Positions 10,777 to 19,124 of a DNA stretch of 64,000 nucleotides are shown here, one piece after another (the stretch's first letter is position 1; every line of letters starts with the position of its first letter). Made by a program: the position numbers and the translations under genes. Source of the DNA: Citrobacter sp. Cu233 (GTDB lineage Bacteria > Pseudomonadota > Gammaproteobacteria > Enterobacterales > Enterobacteriaceae); contig NZ_JAOWIF010000028.1 of assembly GCF_030332225.1 (NCBI RefSeq), positions 620,001-684,000 on the forward strand, in the 5' to 3' direction. The notes below the pieces were generated by a model. It was given only the letters and a program-made list of their open reading frames with translations. It did no database searches and was not told the origin of the DNA.

Positions 10777-11118
10777 CTCTTATTGTGTTCTTCACTATCT
10801 GCGCACTCAAAGCTAAATAAATTCTTAAAAAAACCGCCCCCGCAATAAACAGAAACTTGCATCCTGCCATAAAAAACAAGGATAGCCTTATTTTTATCAT
10901 ATTTTCCTTAATTTCACATGCTAAGCACCACTAATAATTAAATTAATTCCATGAATAATTGTGCACGCTATGCTAATGTACAATTGTATCGCCTATACCT
11001 GCCCGCCATGATTAATGTTATTATACCTCGAGCTAAAAATGGATTATTGATTATATCAATGAGCGATCTAAATATAATACTTTGCAGCAATAATTCATTA
11101 TTTAAACATGGAGTTTAT
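10777..11118. other. Gene-free stretch between pilins 1 and 2
   Basis: No gene is seen. The segment from about 10812 (CTAAATAAATTC...) is related to the segment from about 11757 after pilin 2. The last 85 bases are related to the leader of pilin 1. These are traces of duplication of a whole promoter-gene-terminator unit. Confidence 0.6.
11046..11078 (+). promoter_or_regulatory. Palindrome and -10 box upstream of pilin 2
   Basis: A perfect 15-base palindrome, ATTGATTATATCAAT (11046-11060), is followed 12 bases later by TATAAT (11073-11078), 40 bases before the start codon. The arrangement suggests a promoter with a regulator bound over the -35 region. Confidence 0.55.
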
Positions 11119-11667
11119 ATGAAAAAGGTATTTTTAGCTGCAGCGGTTATGGCTACATTGGTCTCTGGCAGCGCCATGGCCGAGAGCATCACCATTAATG
11201 GCGATATGATCGAAGAAGGTTGCAAATTCGGCAACAACGGCAAGGCCGATATCACGCTGAACAAACTCGCCTCGAAAGATGTACAAGCGGCGCCGCTGGG
11301 CAGCGAACTGCTGAACCAGGCGGATAGTTTTAAGATCAGCAACTGCCCAACCTACGACGTGCGCCTTGAATTTAGGGCGCAGGCACCAGACGGTTACCCG
11401 GGCGCCATCGTCAACACCGATGTGAACGGTGAATATATCGCCCACTTCCTGAGAGACGGCCGTGACTCGGAATACAAATCGCTGGCTGACCCAGATTCCA
11501 ACCGTGTTTATCTGGCTAAAGCTGCAGCCGCAGCAGCACAAAGCCCGGAGGGGTATCAGTACCCGGTGCTGGCAGGTTATACCAAAATTAAAGAGGTGGG
11601 GAGTGGCGTATCTATTGCCGGTCCAACTAGCTCAACGATTGACCTCAGTATCACCTACGTTCAGTAA
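11119..11667 (+). CDS. Fimbrial major-type subunit, tandem copy 2
   Basis: Paralogue of the flanking pilins, 182 aa. The signal peptide is MKKVFLAAAVMATLVSGSAMA. The cysteine pair is EGCKFG and SNCPTYD. The C-terminal strand is TIDLSITYVQ. Mature sequence is clearly diverged from copy 1, while the first 15 codons are nearly the same. An Ala-rich loop (AKAAAAAAQSPEGY) is specific to this copy. ATGGAG precedes the start. An upstream in-frame ATG at 10951 would add 56 residues without family resemblance and was rejected. Confidence 0.85.
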   Translation: MKKVFLAAAVMATLVSGSAMAESITINGDMIEEGCKFGNNGKADITLNKLASKDVQAAPLGSELLNQADSFKISNCPTYDVRLEFRAQAPDGYPGAIVNTDVNGEYIAHFLRDGRDSEYKSLADPDSNRVYLAKAAAAAAQSPEGYQYPVLAGYTKIKEVGSGVSIAGPTSSTIDLSITYVQ

Positions 11668-11692
11668 TTCCCCCTTCGATTAGTACTGCATC

Positions 11693-11740
11693 GCCGGGTG
11701 TTTTCTCCTGAGTCAGGAAAAACGCCCGGCATTTTATTTT
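11693..11740 (+). terminator. Long-stem terminator after pilin 2
   Basis: The arms 11693-11704 and 11719-11730 pair, and the stem continues to a three-base loop with one bulge (about 17 bp). ATTTTATTTT follows. Confidence 0.82.
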
Positions 11741-12071
11741 CCAGCAACGCATCTCTTCTAAATAAATTCCTAAAATCTTCCGCGTAATAGCATAACTGGA
11801 AACCTGCTTCTTGCAGTTCCATACGATTTTAATTATATATTCACTGTTTTATCGTGCCAGAAAGACACAAACAGGCGTTATTCATCACCCTGATTAATAT
11901 CATTCAATATTTACAAGAACGCCCATCGCCCATCTTTTTTAAAAATATATTTTCAGATCCTCTGATATTGTATTATCCCCCCGCAAAGTATCAGGCGTTG
12001 ATCGCAGTAATCATAATCTATTCATTTAGTGCACAACCTCAATTAGTATTTTTATCTAAATGGAGTTTTAC
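11741..12071. other. Gene-free stretch between pilins 2 and 3
   Basis: No gene is seen. It is AT-rich and partly related to the 10812-10875 region. A degenerate counterpart of the promoter palindrome (TTGAT near 11998, AATCAT downstream) sits at the expected distance, about 74 bases before pilin 3. Confidence 0.5.
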
Positions 12072-12614
12072 ATGAAAAAGGTATTTTTAGCCGCAGCCGT
12101 CATGGCCGCTCTGGCATCCGGTAGCGTAATAGCCGAAACCATCACAATTAATGGTGAAGTGATTGAAAAAGGCTGCGAGTTCGGCACTAACAACAACGCA
12201 GATATCTCGCTGAATAAAATCACCGTACAGCAGGCAAAAGTGGCGGCTATCGGCGCTCACCTGGGCAACCAGAATGACCATTTCAAACTGACAAACTGCC
12301 CGAATTACAACATTTATGTTCAGTTTGTTGCTGACACCGTCGACGGCAACGCAGACGCTATCGTCAACTCCAAAGCACCGTCCAACACCGTTTTGGCCCA
12401 CTACCTGTACAACGGCACGAACACCGCCTCGCTGAGCAATACGACTCAGATCATTGAGCATGGTACTGCGGAAGCAACTGCGGCGCAGAGTGCTGTTGGC
12501 TATCTATTCCCGCTTAACGTCGGCTACACCAAAATTGGCGAAGTTGACGATCAGTCCTCTCCGGCTGGCCCGACCGAGTCTGTTGTTACGCTGAATATCA
12601 CCTACAAAGATTAA
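12072..12614 (+). CDS. Fimbrial major-type subunit, tandem copy 3
   Basis: Third paralogue, 180 aa. The signal peptide is MKKVFLAAAVMAALASGSVIA. The cysteines are in KGCEFG and TNCPNYN. The C-terminal strand is SVVTLNITYKD. Compared with copy 1 it keeps the block ISLNKITVQQAK and the end, but differs in the central exposed region. The start was set after TGGAG, not at the in-frame ATG 12060. It is followed by a 12-bp hairpin before the next subunit gene. Confidence 0.85.
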   Translation: MKKVFLAAAVMAALASGSVIAETITINGEVIEKGCEFGTNNNADISLNKITVQQAKVAAIGAHLGNQNDHFKLTNCPNYNIYVQFVADTVDGNADAIVNSKAPSNTVLAHYLYNGTNTASLSNTTQIIEHGTAEATAAQSAVGYLFPLNVGYTKIGEVDDQSSPAGPTESVVTLNITYKD

Positions 12615-12642
12615 TTCTCAGTGAGAGTTTATCACGCGTAGC

Positions 12643-12670
12643 CAACATCTCCCCTGTGGGGGAGATGTTG
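12643..12670 (+). terminator. Strong hairpin between pilin 3 and the downstream fimbrial genes
   Basis: CAACATCTCCCC (12643-12654) pairs perfectly with GGGGAGATGTTG (12659-12670). Only TTATACC follows, so termination is probably incomplete. It may act as an attenuator or 3' stabiliser that keeps shaft pilin above assembly proteins. Confidence 0.65.
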
Positions 12671-12777
12671 TTATACCGAATTTAACCAGCCACCGCGCTG
12701 CATCACGATAAATAATCGAAATCAGCATTGCGGAGTTTGGCAAATTTAACCACAAGGCAGGGAGAATAAACGGGCTG

Positions 12778-13332
12778 ATGAAAACTCGGAACACGATAAT
12801 TGTGACGCTTATTCCTCTGGCGCTGGCCTGCTCGTTATCGGCATGGGCCGATACCGCAAAAACCTGGGGCACAAAACTGACGATCACAGCGTCACTGGTG
12901 AATTCTGCCTGTAAGGTCACCATTGAGGGCGGTTCTGGGATCAACCTCAGTCCCGTCACGGTAAAGGATATCCTGAGCGTTGCATTCGGCGCGCCGGTTC
13001 CCTCGGCGACCAAAATCGTTAACGTCACGCTCGAGCAATGTGAAGATGCCCAATATGCTCTGCGCTTTACCGGTCCCGATGGCGGTTTCCCCGAGGCCCT
13101 GGCAAATGAGCTCGAAGATGGCGCTAAAGGGGTGGGACACTATCTGAAATATATCGATCCCAGCGCTGCCTTTTACCCTAACAACACATTTCTCGGCGAC
13201 GGTAGAACATCATCGGCAAAAAAGCAATCGACATTCACCTTTCAGCTTGAGGCCGGTTATATACGGCTGGCTGATGCGGTCACCAGCGGGAAAACCAGCA
13301 CCACGGTCACGCTCGACGTTATGCAAAATTAA
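12778..13332 (+). CDS. Fimbrial subunit (minor type)
   Basis: 184 aa. The signal peptide is about residues 1-24 (MKTRNTIIVTLIPLALACSL...AWA). The mature protein has a cysteine pair (NSACKVT and LEQCEDA) and the C-terminal strand TTVTLDVMQN typical of donor-strand pilins. It is not close to the three tandem pilins. It is 38 bases before the chaperone gene. A minor shaft or adaptor subunit is likely, but the exact position in the fibre is unknown. Confidence 0.78.
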   Translation: MKTRNTIIVTLIPLALACSLSAWADTAKTWGTKLTITASLVNSACKVTIEGGSGINLSPVTVKDILSVAFGAPVPSATKIVNVTLEQCEDAQYALRFTGPDGGFPEALANELEDGAKGVGHYLKYIDPSAAFYPNNTFLGDGRTSSAKKQSTFTFQLEAGYIRLADAVTSGKTSTTVTLDVMQN

Positions 13333-13369
13333 TTCAGGACAGATTATTTAAGTACTAAGGATTTAAGTT

Positions 13370-14050
13370 ATGAATGGAATTCAAAAAAACATTGTCGGTT
13401 TATTACTGGGTTTCTTCACGATGTCCAGCGCATCGGCCAGCGTATCGCTGATGGGTACGCGCGTGATCTATGATGGCGCAAAGAAAGAAGCCTCGGTTCA
13501 GCTCGAAAACCCGGATAAAACCCCCTATCTGGTACAGTCCTGGGTCAATATGCCTGATGGTGCGAAAGATAAAAAAGCGCCATTTGTTATTACGCCGCCG
13601 CTCTTTCGTCTCGACCCTCAGCAGAAAAACGTGCTGCGTATTATTCTCACCAGCCCGCTGCCGGAAGATAAAGAGTCGCTATTCTGGCTAAACGTAAAAG
13701 GTATTCCCGGCGGTCCTACCGGCGATAACAGCATCCAGATTGCGGTCAATACTGTCGTCAAGCTGATTTACCGCCCGAAATCACTCGGTCACTCCATCCC
13801 AACCGATCACAAAGATCAGTTGACCTGGCAGCGTTCCGGAATCCAGCTCCAGGTCTCTAATGCCTCACCTTATTACATCAATTTTGGCCGCATTAGCGTG
13901 GCCGGGAAAAAACTGGAAAAAGTCACTTACGTCGCACCTGGCAGCGTGGCGCACTTCGACCTCCCAAAAGACGTGACAGGCGGCGATGTTGCTTTCGCCA
14001 TCATTAACGACCAGGGCGGCGTGAGCAAAGATTTCCATGCGCACATTTAA
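13370..14050 (+). CDS. Periplasmic fimbrial chaperone (PapD/FimC family)
   Basis: 226 aa with signal peptide MNGIQKNIVGLLLGFFTMSSASA. Two immunoglobulin-like domains follow. The conserved residues that anchor the subunit C-terminus are present: Arg in GTRVIYDG (strand A1) and Lys in NTVVKLIYRP. The G1 strand motif is followed by the family segment ESLFWLNVKGIPG. A short F1-G1 region places it in the FGS class that serves rod-like pili. It should cap all five subunits and the adhesin before delivery to the usher encoded next. Confidence 0.92.
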   Translation: MNGIQKNIVGLLLGFFTMSSASASVSLMGTRVIYDGAKKEASVQLENPDKTPYLVQSWVNMPDGAKDKKAPFVITPPLFRLDPQQKNVLRIILTSPLPEDKESLFWLNVKGIPGGPTGDNSIQIAVNTVVKLIYRPKSLGHSIPTDHKDQLTWQRSGIQLQVSNASPYYINFGRISVAGKKLEKVTYVAPGSVAHFDLPKDVTGGDVAFAIINDQGGVSKDFHAHI

Positions 14051-14084
14051 ATAAAACGTTATCAGCTTAACATGGATGATGTAG

Positions 14085-16670
14085 ATGATTATAGCGGCAG
14101 AACCCTCCCCCTTTCGCCTTAGCCGTCTGGCGTCCGGAGTCATCTTAGCCTGTGGGCTTTATACTTCGCTAGCCGTTGCAGTCGAGCCGCAAAAGCCAGC
14201 GGAGTCGGCCAACGCCACAGCGGCGACTCCCTATTTCAACCCAGCGTTTTTTAAGCATTCGGGGGCGGGCAACGGTGAAGCGCCCGTCGATTTGTCCTTA
14301 TTCGAAAAAGGCGGGCAGGCACCAGGATCCTACCGTGTCGATATTTTCGTCAACAAACGTCGGGCAGAAACTCAGGACATTAACTTCAGCCTTGACGATC
14401 ACGGCCAATTAGTTCCCTGTCTGAGCATGGCCCAGTTGAAAAAATATGGCGTGAATACCTCCGCTTATCCGAAGTTGCTTATCAAAGACAGCAGTTGCGC
14501 CAACATCGCGGCTATTGATCGCTTCAATACATTTTTTGACTTCAACAAACAGCAGTTGCAAATCAGTATCCCTCAGGCGGCGCTAGCCAACGATGTACGC
14601 GGGTATATTCCGCCAGAAGACTGGGATGAAGGGATTAACGCCGTTATTCTCAACTACGATTTTACCGGTGATCAAACCCGCCAGCGCCACGGCGGCGGCA
14701 GCTCGGACACCCAGTATGCTAACCTACGTCCCGGAATAAATATCGGCGCGTGGCGTATCCGCACCTACTCTACGTGGAACCGCAACGACGATGGTGAAAG
14801 CTCGTGGGATACGGCCTACACCTATGCTCAGCGCGATATTCCGGCCTGGGGCAGCCAGCTTACGCTGGGAGAAAGTACCACCAATGCCGATATTTTCGAC
14901 GGAGTGCCCTTTACCGGCGTGCAGTTGGAAACCGACGATAGCATGCGCCCTGATTCACTGCGCGGCTATGCGCCTGTCGTTGAAGGCGTTGCGCGCACCA
15001 ACGCGCAGATTATCATTCGCCAGAATAATTACGTGATTTATCAAAACTATGTTTCTGCGGGCGCATTTTCCATTAAGGATCTTTACTCTACCGGCGGCTC
15101 CGGCGATCTCTATGTCACGGTAAAGGAACAAGATGGCTCAGAGCAGCATTTTATTGTGCCCTACGCCTCGCTCACCAACCTGCAACGTCAGGGTACAATT
15201 GATTACGCTATCACCACCGGGCGCTATCGCCCGGATGATGGCAGCGTGGATGAAACACCGTTCACTCAGGTTTCTGCCAGCTATGGTTTACCCTGGAACT
15301 TAACCATCTACGGCGGCGGGCAGTTCGCCAGTCACTACCAGTCATTGGCGATTGGGCTCGGGAAAAATATGGGCAACTGGGGGGCGCTCTCCGCCGATGT
15401 CACGCAGTCATGGGCGACCCCGGAAGAACCAATTAACGGCGATGTGAAAGAAAGAGGTCAGTCGTGGCGGCTTCGTTACAGTAAATCAATCCTCGAAACC
15501 GGTACCACCTTCACCATGGCTGGCTATCGCTATAACAGCGACGGTTACTTTGAGATGGCGGACATTCTTGATACCTACGGCAATAAAGATAATCTGCCCG
15601 ACCGCCAGCGTAACCGCTGGGAATTAAGCTTGAGCCAACCGTTAGGCCCGGGTTTCGGATCAATTTCCGGCTCGCTGGTGCGGGAAGATTACTGGAATAC
15701 CAACCAGCAGATGGACTCATGGCGAATAAGCTGGAACAACCACTGGCGAGCCGTCAGCTATAGCCTGAGCTACAGCTACAACAAAAACACCCAGTCTTAC
15801 GACAACAGTGAACGCTACGATAAAGACGAAGTGTTCTCGCTCAGCATTTCCGTACCGCTGGACAAACTGCTGCCGCGCGCCTGGCTTTCTTATAACCTCA
15901 ACGCGACCAAAGGCGGCGACACCGTTCACTCCACCACGCTGAACGGTTATGCCCTCGAAGGCAATGCGCTTAACTGGAGCGTCCAGCAAGGCTATACCCA
16001 GAGCGACGAGGATGACAACAGCTATAACGGCAGCCTGCGCGCCACCTATAACGGCACCTACGGCACGCTGCAAGGCGGCTATAGCTATGATGACGACTCA
16101 GAACGTACCGATTACGGTTTATCCGGCGCGCTGATTGCTCACCGCAATGGCGTTACCCTGGCCCAGGAGTTAGGTGAAACCAACGCGCTCATCAAAATCC
16201 CGGAGGCTTCCGGCGTGCGGGTAGTTAACCGTGATGGCGTAAGCACCGACTTCCGTGGTTACACCATTGTCAATAACCTGACACCCTACCGTGAAAACGA
16301 AGTGAATCTGGACACGGAAACCCTGCCCACTGATGTCGACCTGCAGGATACCAACCGTATGCTGGTGCCAACGCGCGGCGCGCTGGTTCGTGCCGAATAT
16401 GGTGCTAACGTTGGGGAAAGAGCACTTATTACCCTCCGGCGTCCCGATGGCAGTGTGGTGCCGTTTGGCGCAATTGTGACGCCAGAAGGCGGAACCGACG
16501 GTCAGAGCGGTATTGTCGCGAGCGACGGCGAGGTCTACCTCGGCGGGCTAAGTGACAACACCACGCTGGTGGCTCTGTGGGGAAATAACCAGACCTGCCG
16601 CTTCGTTTATCACAGTGCAGAGGCCCCTTCCGCCGTCGGTGTGAACATGGTTCAAGGAGAATGCAAATAA
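14085..16670 (+). CDS. Outer-membrane fimbrial usher (FimD/PapC family)
   Basis: 861 aa. The signal peptide is long, with hydrophobic core at about 16-31. The N-terminal chaperone-subunit binding domain contains FNPAFF, VDLSLFEKGGQAPGSY and VDIFVNKR. The 24-strand pore contains the plug region FDGVPFTGVQLETDDSM and the block ARTNAQIIIRQN. The C-terminal domain carries a late cysteine pair (QTCRFVYH and GECK). The length is typical for ushers. The stop overlaps the adhesin start (TAATG), so adhesin and usher are translationally coupled. Confidence 0.93.
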   Translation: MIIAAEPSPFRLSRLASGVILACGLYTSLAVAVEPQKPAESANATAATPYFNPAFFKHSGAGNGEAPVDLSLFEKGGQAPGSYRVDIFVNKRRAETQDINFSLDDHGQLVPCLSMAQLKKYGVNTSAYPKLLIKDSSCANIAAIDRFNTFFDFNKQQLQISIPQAALANDVRGYIPPEDWDEGINAVILNYDFTGDQTRQRHGGGSSDTQYANLRPGINIGAWRIRTYSTWNRNDDGESSWDTAYTYAQRDIPAWGSQLTLGESTTNADIFDGVPFTGVQLETDDSMRPDSLRGYAPVVEGVARTNAQIIIRQNNYVIYQNYVSAGAFSIKDLYSTGGSGDLYVTVKEQDGSEQHFIVPYASLTNLQRQGTIDYAITTGRYRPDDGSVDETPFTQVSASYGLPWNLTIYGGGQFASHYQSLAIGLGKNMGNWGALSADVTQSWATPEEPINGDVKERGQSWRLRYSKSILETGTTFTMAGYRYNSDGYFEMADILDTYGNKDNLPDRQRNRWELSLSQPLGPGFGSISGSLVREDYWNTNQQMDSWRISWNNHWRAVSYSLSYSYNKNTQSYDNSERYDKDEVFSLSISVPLDKLLPRAWLSYNLNATKGGDTVHSTTLNGYALEGNALNWSVQQGYTQSDEDDNSYNGSLRATYNGTYGTLQGGYSYDDDSERTDYGLSGALIAHRNGVTLAQELGETNALIKIPEASGVRVVNRDGVSTDFRGYTIVNNLTPYRENEVNLDTETLPTDVDLQDTNRMLVPTRGALVRAEYGANVGERALITLRRPDGSVVPFGAIVTPEGGTDGQSGIVASDGEVYLGGLSDNTTLVALWGNNQTCRFVYHSAEAPSAVGVNMVQGECK

Positions 16671-17719
16671 TGAGAAGAAAGCTATTTTTGCTGCTGACCG
16701 GCGTACTGGTCGCGCTCTGGTCTCAGACCGGGCTAGCCTGGTGCGGAATATCGAACAACGGCACCGGCTATGGTCAAGTTTTTAACAGCAATGTCATACT
16801 CAACCAGCATCTCCCAGGTGAGGTGATAGAGAATTATAACCCTATGAGTGACGTATTCGTCATATGTAACAACGACGGTGGGTGGTTTGAATTAAGCATA
16901 ACAGGAGCGCTGGTTCCAGCCTCTATTGGTAACGGCGTAATAAAAACCGATATTGATTTCATCGGCGTATCTATCACTGCCAAGGTGCTGAATGCCAATG
17001 CCAGCGGCTTAGCTTCAACCGTATTAACTGACGGCTCGTTCACCACCCGCCGTTGGGATATTCCTCGAATCAGTGGTTCCGAGTCTGACCTGCGTGCTTA
17101 TAGAGTTGCAGAATTGGCTTCATATCAGTTTTGGGCTATCGGCCCGGAAGATCCCAAATCAGGCCGTTTCGGTACCAGAGATATTGTTACATTAACCGCA
17201 AGTGGTGGTGGCGATTACCCCGTTAACGATAAACAGGTCATTTTTGGATTCGGCAACAGGGCTACCGCCATAGCCAGCTGCTATATAGACACTTCTGCGT
17301 TGTATTTTGCCATGCCAGAAACCAAAACAACTGCCTTCAAAGAGCCCGGGCTCCTCAAAGCATCAGGAGAGCAACAAACTACACGCGGCGGTATCAACTG
17401 CGATCGAGACGTCAACGTGCAATTCACGCTTAGCGCAACGGATACCGTTCCAGGGCTGTCCAATGTCCTGGCGCCAGAACCGGGAGGAGCAGAGGGAGTC
17501 GGCGCAACCTTCAGATACCATTTTAATGATGCCGATGGCGGAGGCAAAAGCGAACCACGCGATCTGACGTTAGCCGAATCTTTTAATCTGCTTGATGGCC
17601 CGACAGGCAAGGTCAGACGAACCTATTTTTATCTTACGGCCTACTACTATCGTTTTGGAGAAGAGGTGAAAGCAGGCCATTTCCGTTCAACCGCCACTCT
17701 GAATGTCCATGTTCAATAG
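16670..17719 (+). CDS. Putative two-domain fimbrial tip adhesin
   Basis: 349 aa with signal peptide MRRKLFLLLTGVLVALWSQTGLA. It is about twice the length of the pilins, as expected for a lectin domain (about 24-205) fused to a pilin domain (about 206-349). The pilin domain has its cysteine pair in IASCYIDT and GGINCDRD and the end strand TATLNVHVQ. The N-terminal domain has an early pair in AWCGIS and VICNND. I do not recognise its receptor class. ATG 16670 follows AAGGAGA and overlaps the usher stop. The alternative ATG 16661 would only add three residues. Confidence 0.78.
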   Translation: MRRKLFLLLTGVLVALWSQTGLAWCGISNNGTGYGQVFNSNVILNQHLPGEVIENYNPMSDVFVICNNDGGWFELSITGALVPASIGNGVIKTDIDFIGVSITAKVLNANASGLASTVLTDGSFTTRRWDIPRISGSESDLRAYRVAELASYQFWAIGPEDPKSGRFGTRDIVTLTASGGGDYPVNDKQVIFGFGNRATAIASCYIDTSALYFAMPETKTTAFKEPGLLKASGEQQTTRGGINCDRDVNVQFTLSATDTVPGLSNVLAPEPGGAEGVGATFRYHFNDADGGGKSEPRDLTLAESFNLLDGPTGKVRRTYFYLTAYYYRFGEEVKAGHFRSTATLNVHVQ

Positions 17720-17739
17720 CGTGCAGAGGGAACGCCACT

Positions 17740-18354
17740 ATGTTTACATTATTAATTCAGCGCTATGGGATTGCTGGACTGCTTTTTTGTGCAGGTCTCA
17801 GCCATCCATGGGGGGCTCTGGCGAAAAGCAGGATAGATGCCGGATCACCGGACTTTAATATCTCCATCACCGTTGAAGGCGATATCGTTCCGGACTGTAC
17901 CCTGAGCACACAATTTCCGGAAGCCACCATCAATATGGGAACCGTGCAATTGGTCCCTGACGGTAAGGACTTCCCGGAGAAGCCTATGACTTCACCCACT
18001 ATCATTTTCAGCGGGGACTGCCTCAGGACCAGCGGTGCTTATATCAGCGTTGATGGCGACGCCACCAGCGACGCCAACAGCAGCATCTTCCTGAATAATC
18101 TTTCGGGTGAGGGCGCAGCCGAGGGCGTGGGCGCCTATGTATCTATGTACACCACATACAGTAAAGGCACCAACGGCACGTTTGAGCACATTAAATCCGG
18201 CGAAAAATACCCGCTACAGTCAGCAGCAGATATCGGTGCAGACGACACGTTATCCCTCGACTTTAGCGCCCAGCTGGTGTACCTGCAAAACGCTGCGGCC
18301 GCTACGTCGGGGAACTATCAGTCGGTCATCACCATTAACCTGATGATCCCTTAA
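17740..18354 (+). CDS. Fimbrial subunit (minor, last gene of island)
   Basis: 204 aa. The signal region is MFTLLIQRYGIAGLLFCAGLSHPWGALA. Cysteines lie in VPDCTLST and SGDCLRTS. GVGAYVSMYT and the C-terminal strand VITINLMIP fit the pilin fold. Its position after the adhesin suggests a tip adaptor, a terminator subunit or a second minor pilin, and the sequence does not distinguish these. A terminator follows and closes the island next to ybeL. Confidence 0.76.
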   Translation: MFTLLIQRYGIAGLLFCAGLSHPWGALAKSRIDAGSPDFNISITVEGDIVPDCTLSTQFPEATINMGTVQLVPDGKDFPEKPMTSPTIIFSGDCLRTSGAYISVDGDATSDANSSIFLNNLSGEGAAEGVGAYVSMYTTYSKGTNGTFEHIKSGEKYPLQSAADIGADDTLSLDFSAQLVYLQNAAAATSGNYQSVITINLMIP

Positions 18355-18371
18355 ACATTTCTTCATCGATA

Positions 18372-18399
18372 CGGCCCGCATTTCATCGGGCCGCTTTTC
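18372..18399 (+). terminator. Terminator of the fimbrial operon
   Basis: CGGCCCG (18372-18378), 8-base loop, CGGGCCG (18387-18393), then CTTTTCT. Confidence 0.78.
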
Positions 18400-18406
18400 T
18401 GCAACA

Positions 18407-18889
18407 TTACGGCTCAAACGGTCGGCGCTGGAACTGGTCATGCCCGCATTTCGGACACAACGGCAGCACGTCCGGTGTGTAAACGGCTAAATGGAAGTGA
18501 CACTTCTCGCACACCAGATTGCCCAGCCCCACCACTTCACCACTGTGGTAAACCCCATGGTGACTGAGATCCTGAAACACTTCGCGCCATTCAAGCTGGG
18601 TTTTATCAGTAATATCGGCCAGCTCCTGCCAGATACTCTCTTTAATCACCCGCATAAAGACGCTGTCAGTCTCCTCGTCGAGACTCTCTTCATAACTCAG
18701 CGCAAACTCTTCGAGGTCGCGTCTGACGGCCCTTGTGAGTTCTTCCACCTCGGTTCGCGTTAACTCCCCGGTCTGCAAAACTCGCTGACGAGCCTGGTCC
18801 ACCAGCGCATCAATATCGCGTTCGCCATTACGCAGACGTTCGCTGAGTGACGTCACCAGTTCACGGTAATATTGAGCAACCTTGTTCAT
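18407..18889 (-). CDS. ybeL: YbeL, DUF1451 zinc-ribbon-type protein
   Basis: 160-aa conserved enterobacterial protein of unknown function, nearly identical in layout to E. coli YbeL. The N-terminal half is helical and charged (YYRELVTSLSERLRNGERDI). The C-terminal half holds two CxxC pairs, CEKCHFH and CPKCGHDQF, likely a zinc ribbon. It is convergent with the fimbrial island and divergent from leuS. A GAGGCGAAGCG-type purine-rich site precedes the ATG. It marks the right-hand return to the conserved backbone. Confidence 0.93.
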   Translation of the reverse strand: MNKVAQYYRELVTSLSERLRNGERDIDALVDQARQRVLQTGELTRTEVEELTRAVRRDLEEFALSYEESLDEETDSVFMRVIKESIWQELADITDKTQLEWREVFQDLSHHGVYHSGEVVGLGNLVCEKCHFHLAVYTPDVLPLCPKCGHDQFQRRPFEP

Positions 18890-18914
18890 CGCTTCGCCTC
18901 CTGGGTTGTTAACT

Positions 18915-18930
18915 GTCTATAATAATAGAC
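18915..18930. promoter_or_regulatory. 16-base perfect inverted repeat upstream of ybeL
   Basis: GTCTAT-AATA-ATAGAC lies 26 bases before the ybeL ATG and contains TATAAT-like hexamers on both strands. It could be the ybeL -10 region or an operator in the ybeL-leuS divergent spacer. Confidence 0.4.
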
Positions 18931-19030
18931 GTTATTTACGCTACGCTTTGCAAGACTGCCCACAGAGTGTGTAAATTCGTGCAAGAATTATCCTTGCGGG
19001 AATTCAACGCTGAATGCGCGAAAGGCTGTT

Positions 19031-19060
19031 TTGACGCGGGCGTTTGGGCTATGCTATGCG
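19031..19060 (+). promoter_or_regulatory. Candidate sigma-70 promoter for leuS
   Basis: TTGACG (19031-19036), an 18-base spacer, TATGCG (19055-19060). A start near 19067 gives a leader of about 58 bases that includes a small hairpin (AGCTAC-GTTT-GTAGCT). Confidence 0.5.
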
Positions 19061-19124
19061 GATCTGAAACACCACATCTAGAGCTACGTTTGTAGCTGTA
19101 TTGAAAACAGGACCACTGGCTGCC

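Noticed and set aside
11854-12075. 73-codon frame before pilin 3
   Set aside because: Runs into the pilin-3 start in another frame, no signal or domain; chance frame in an AT-rich spacer.
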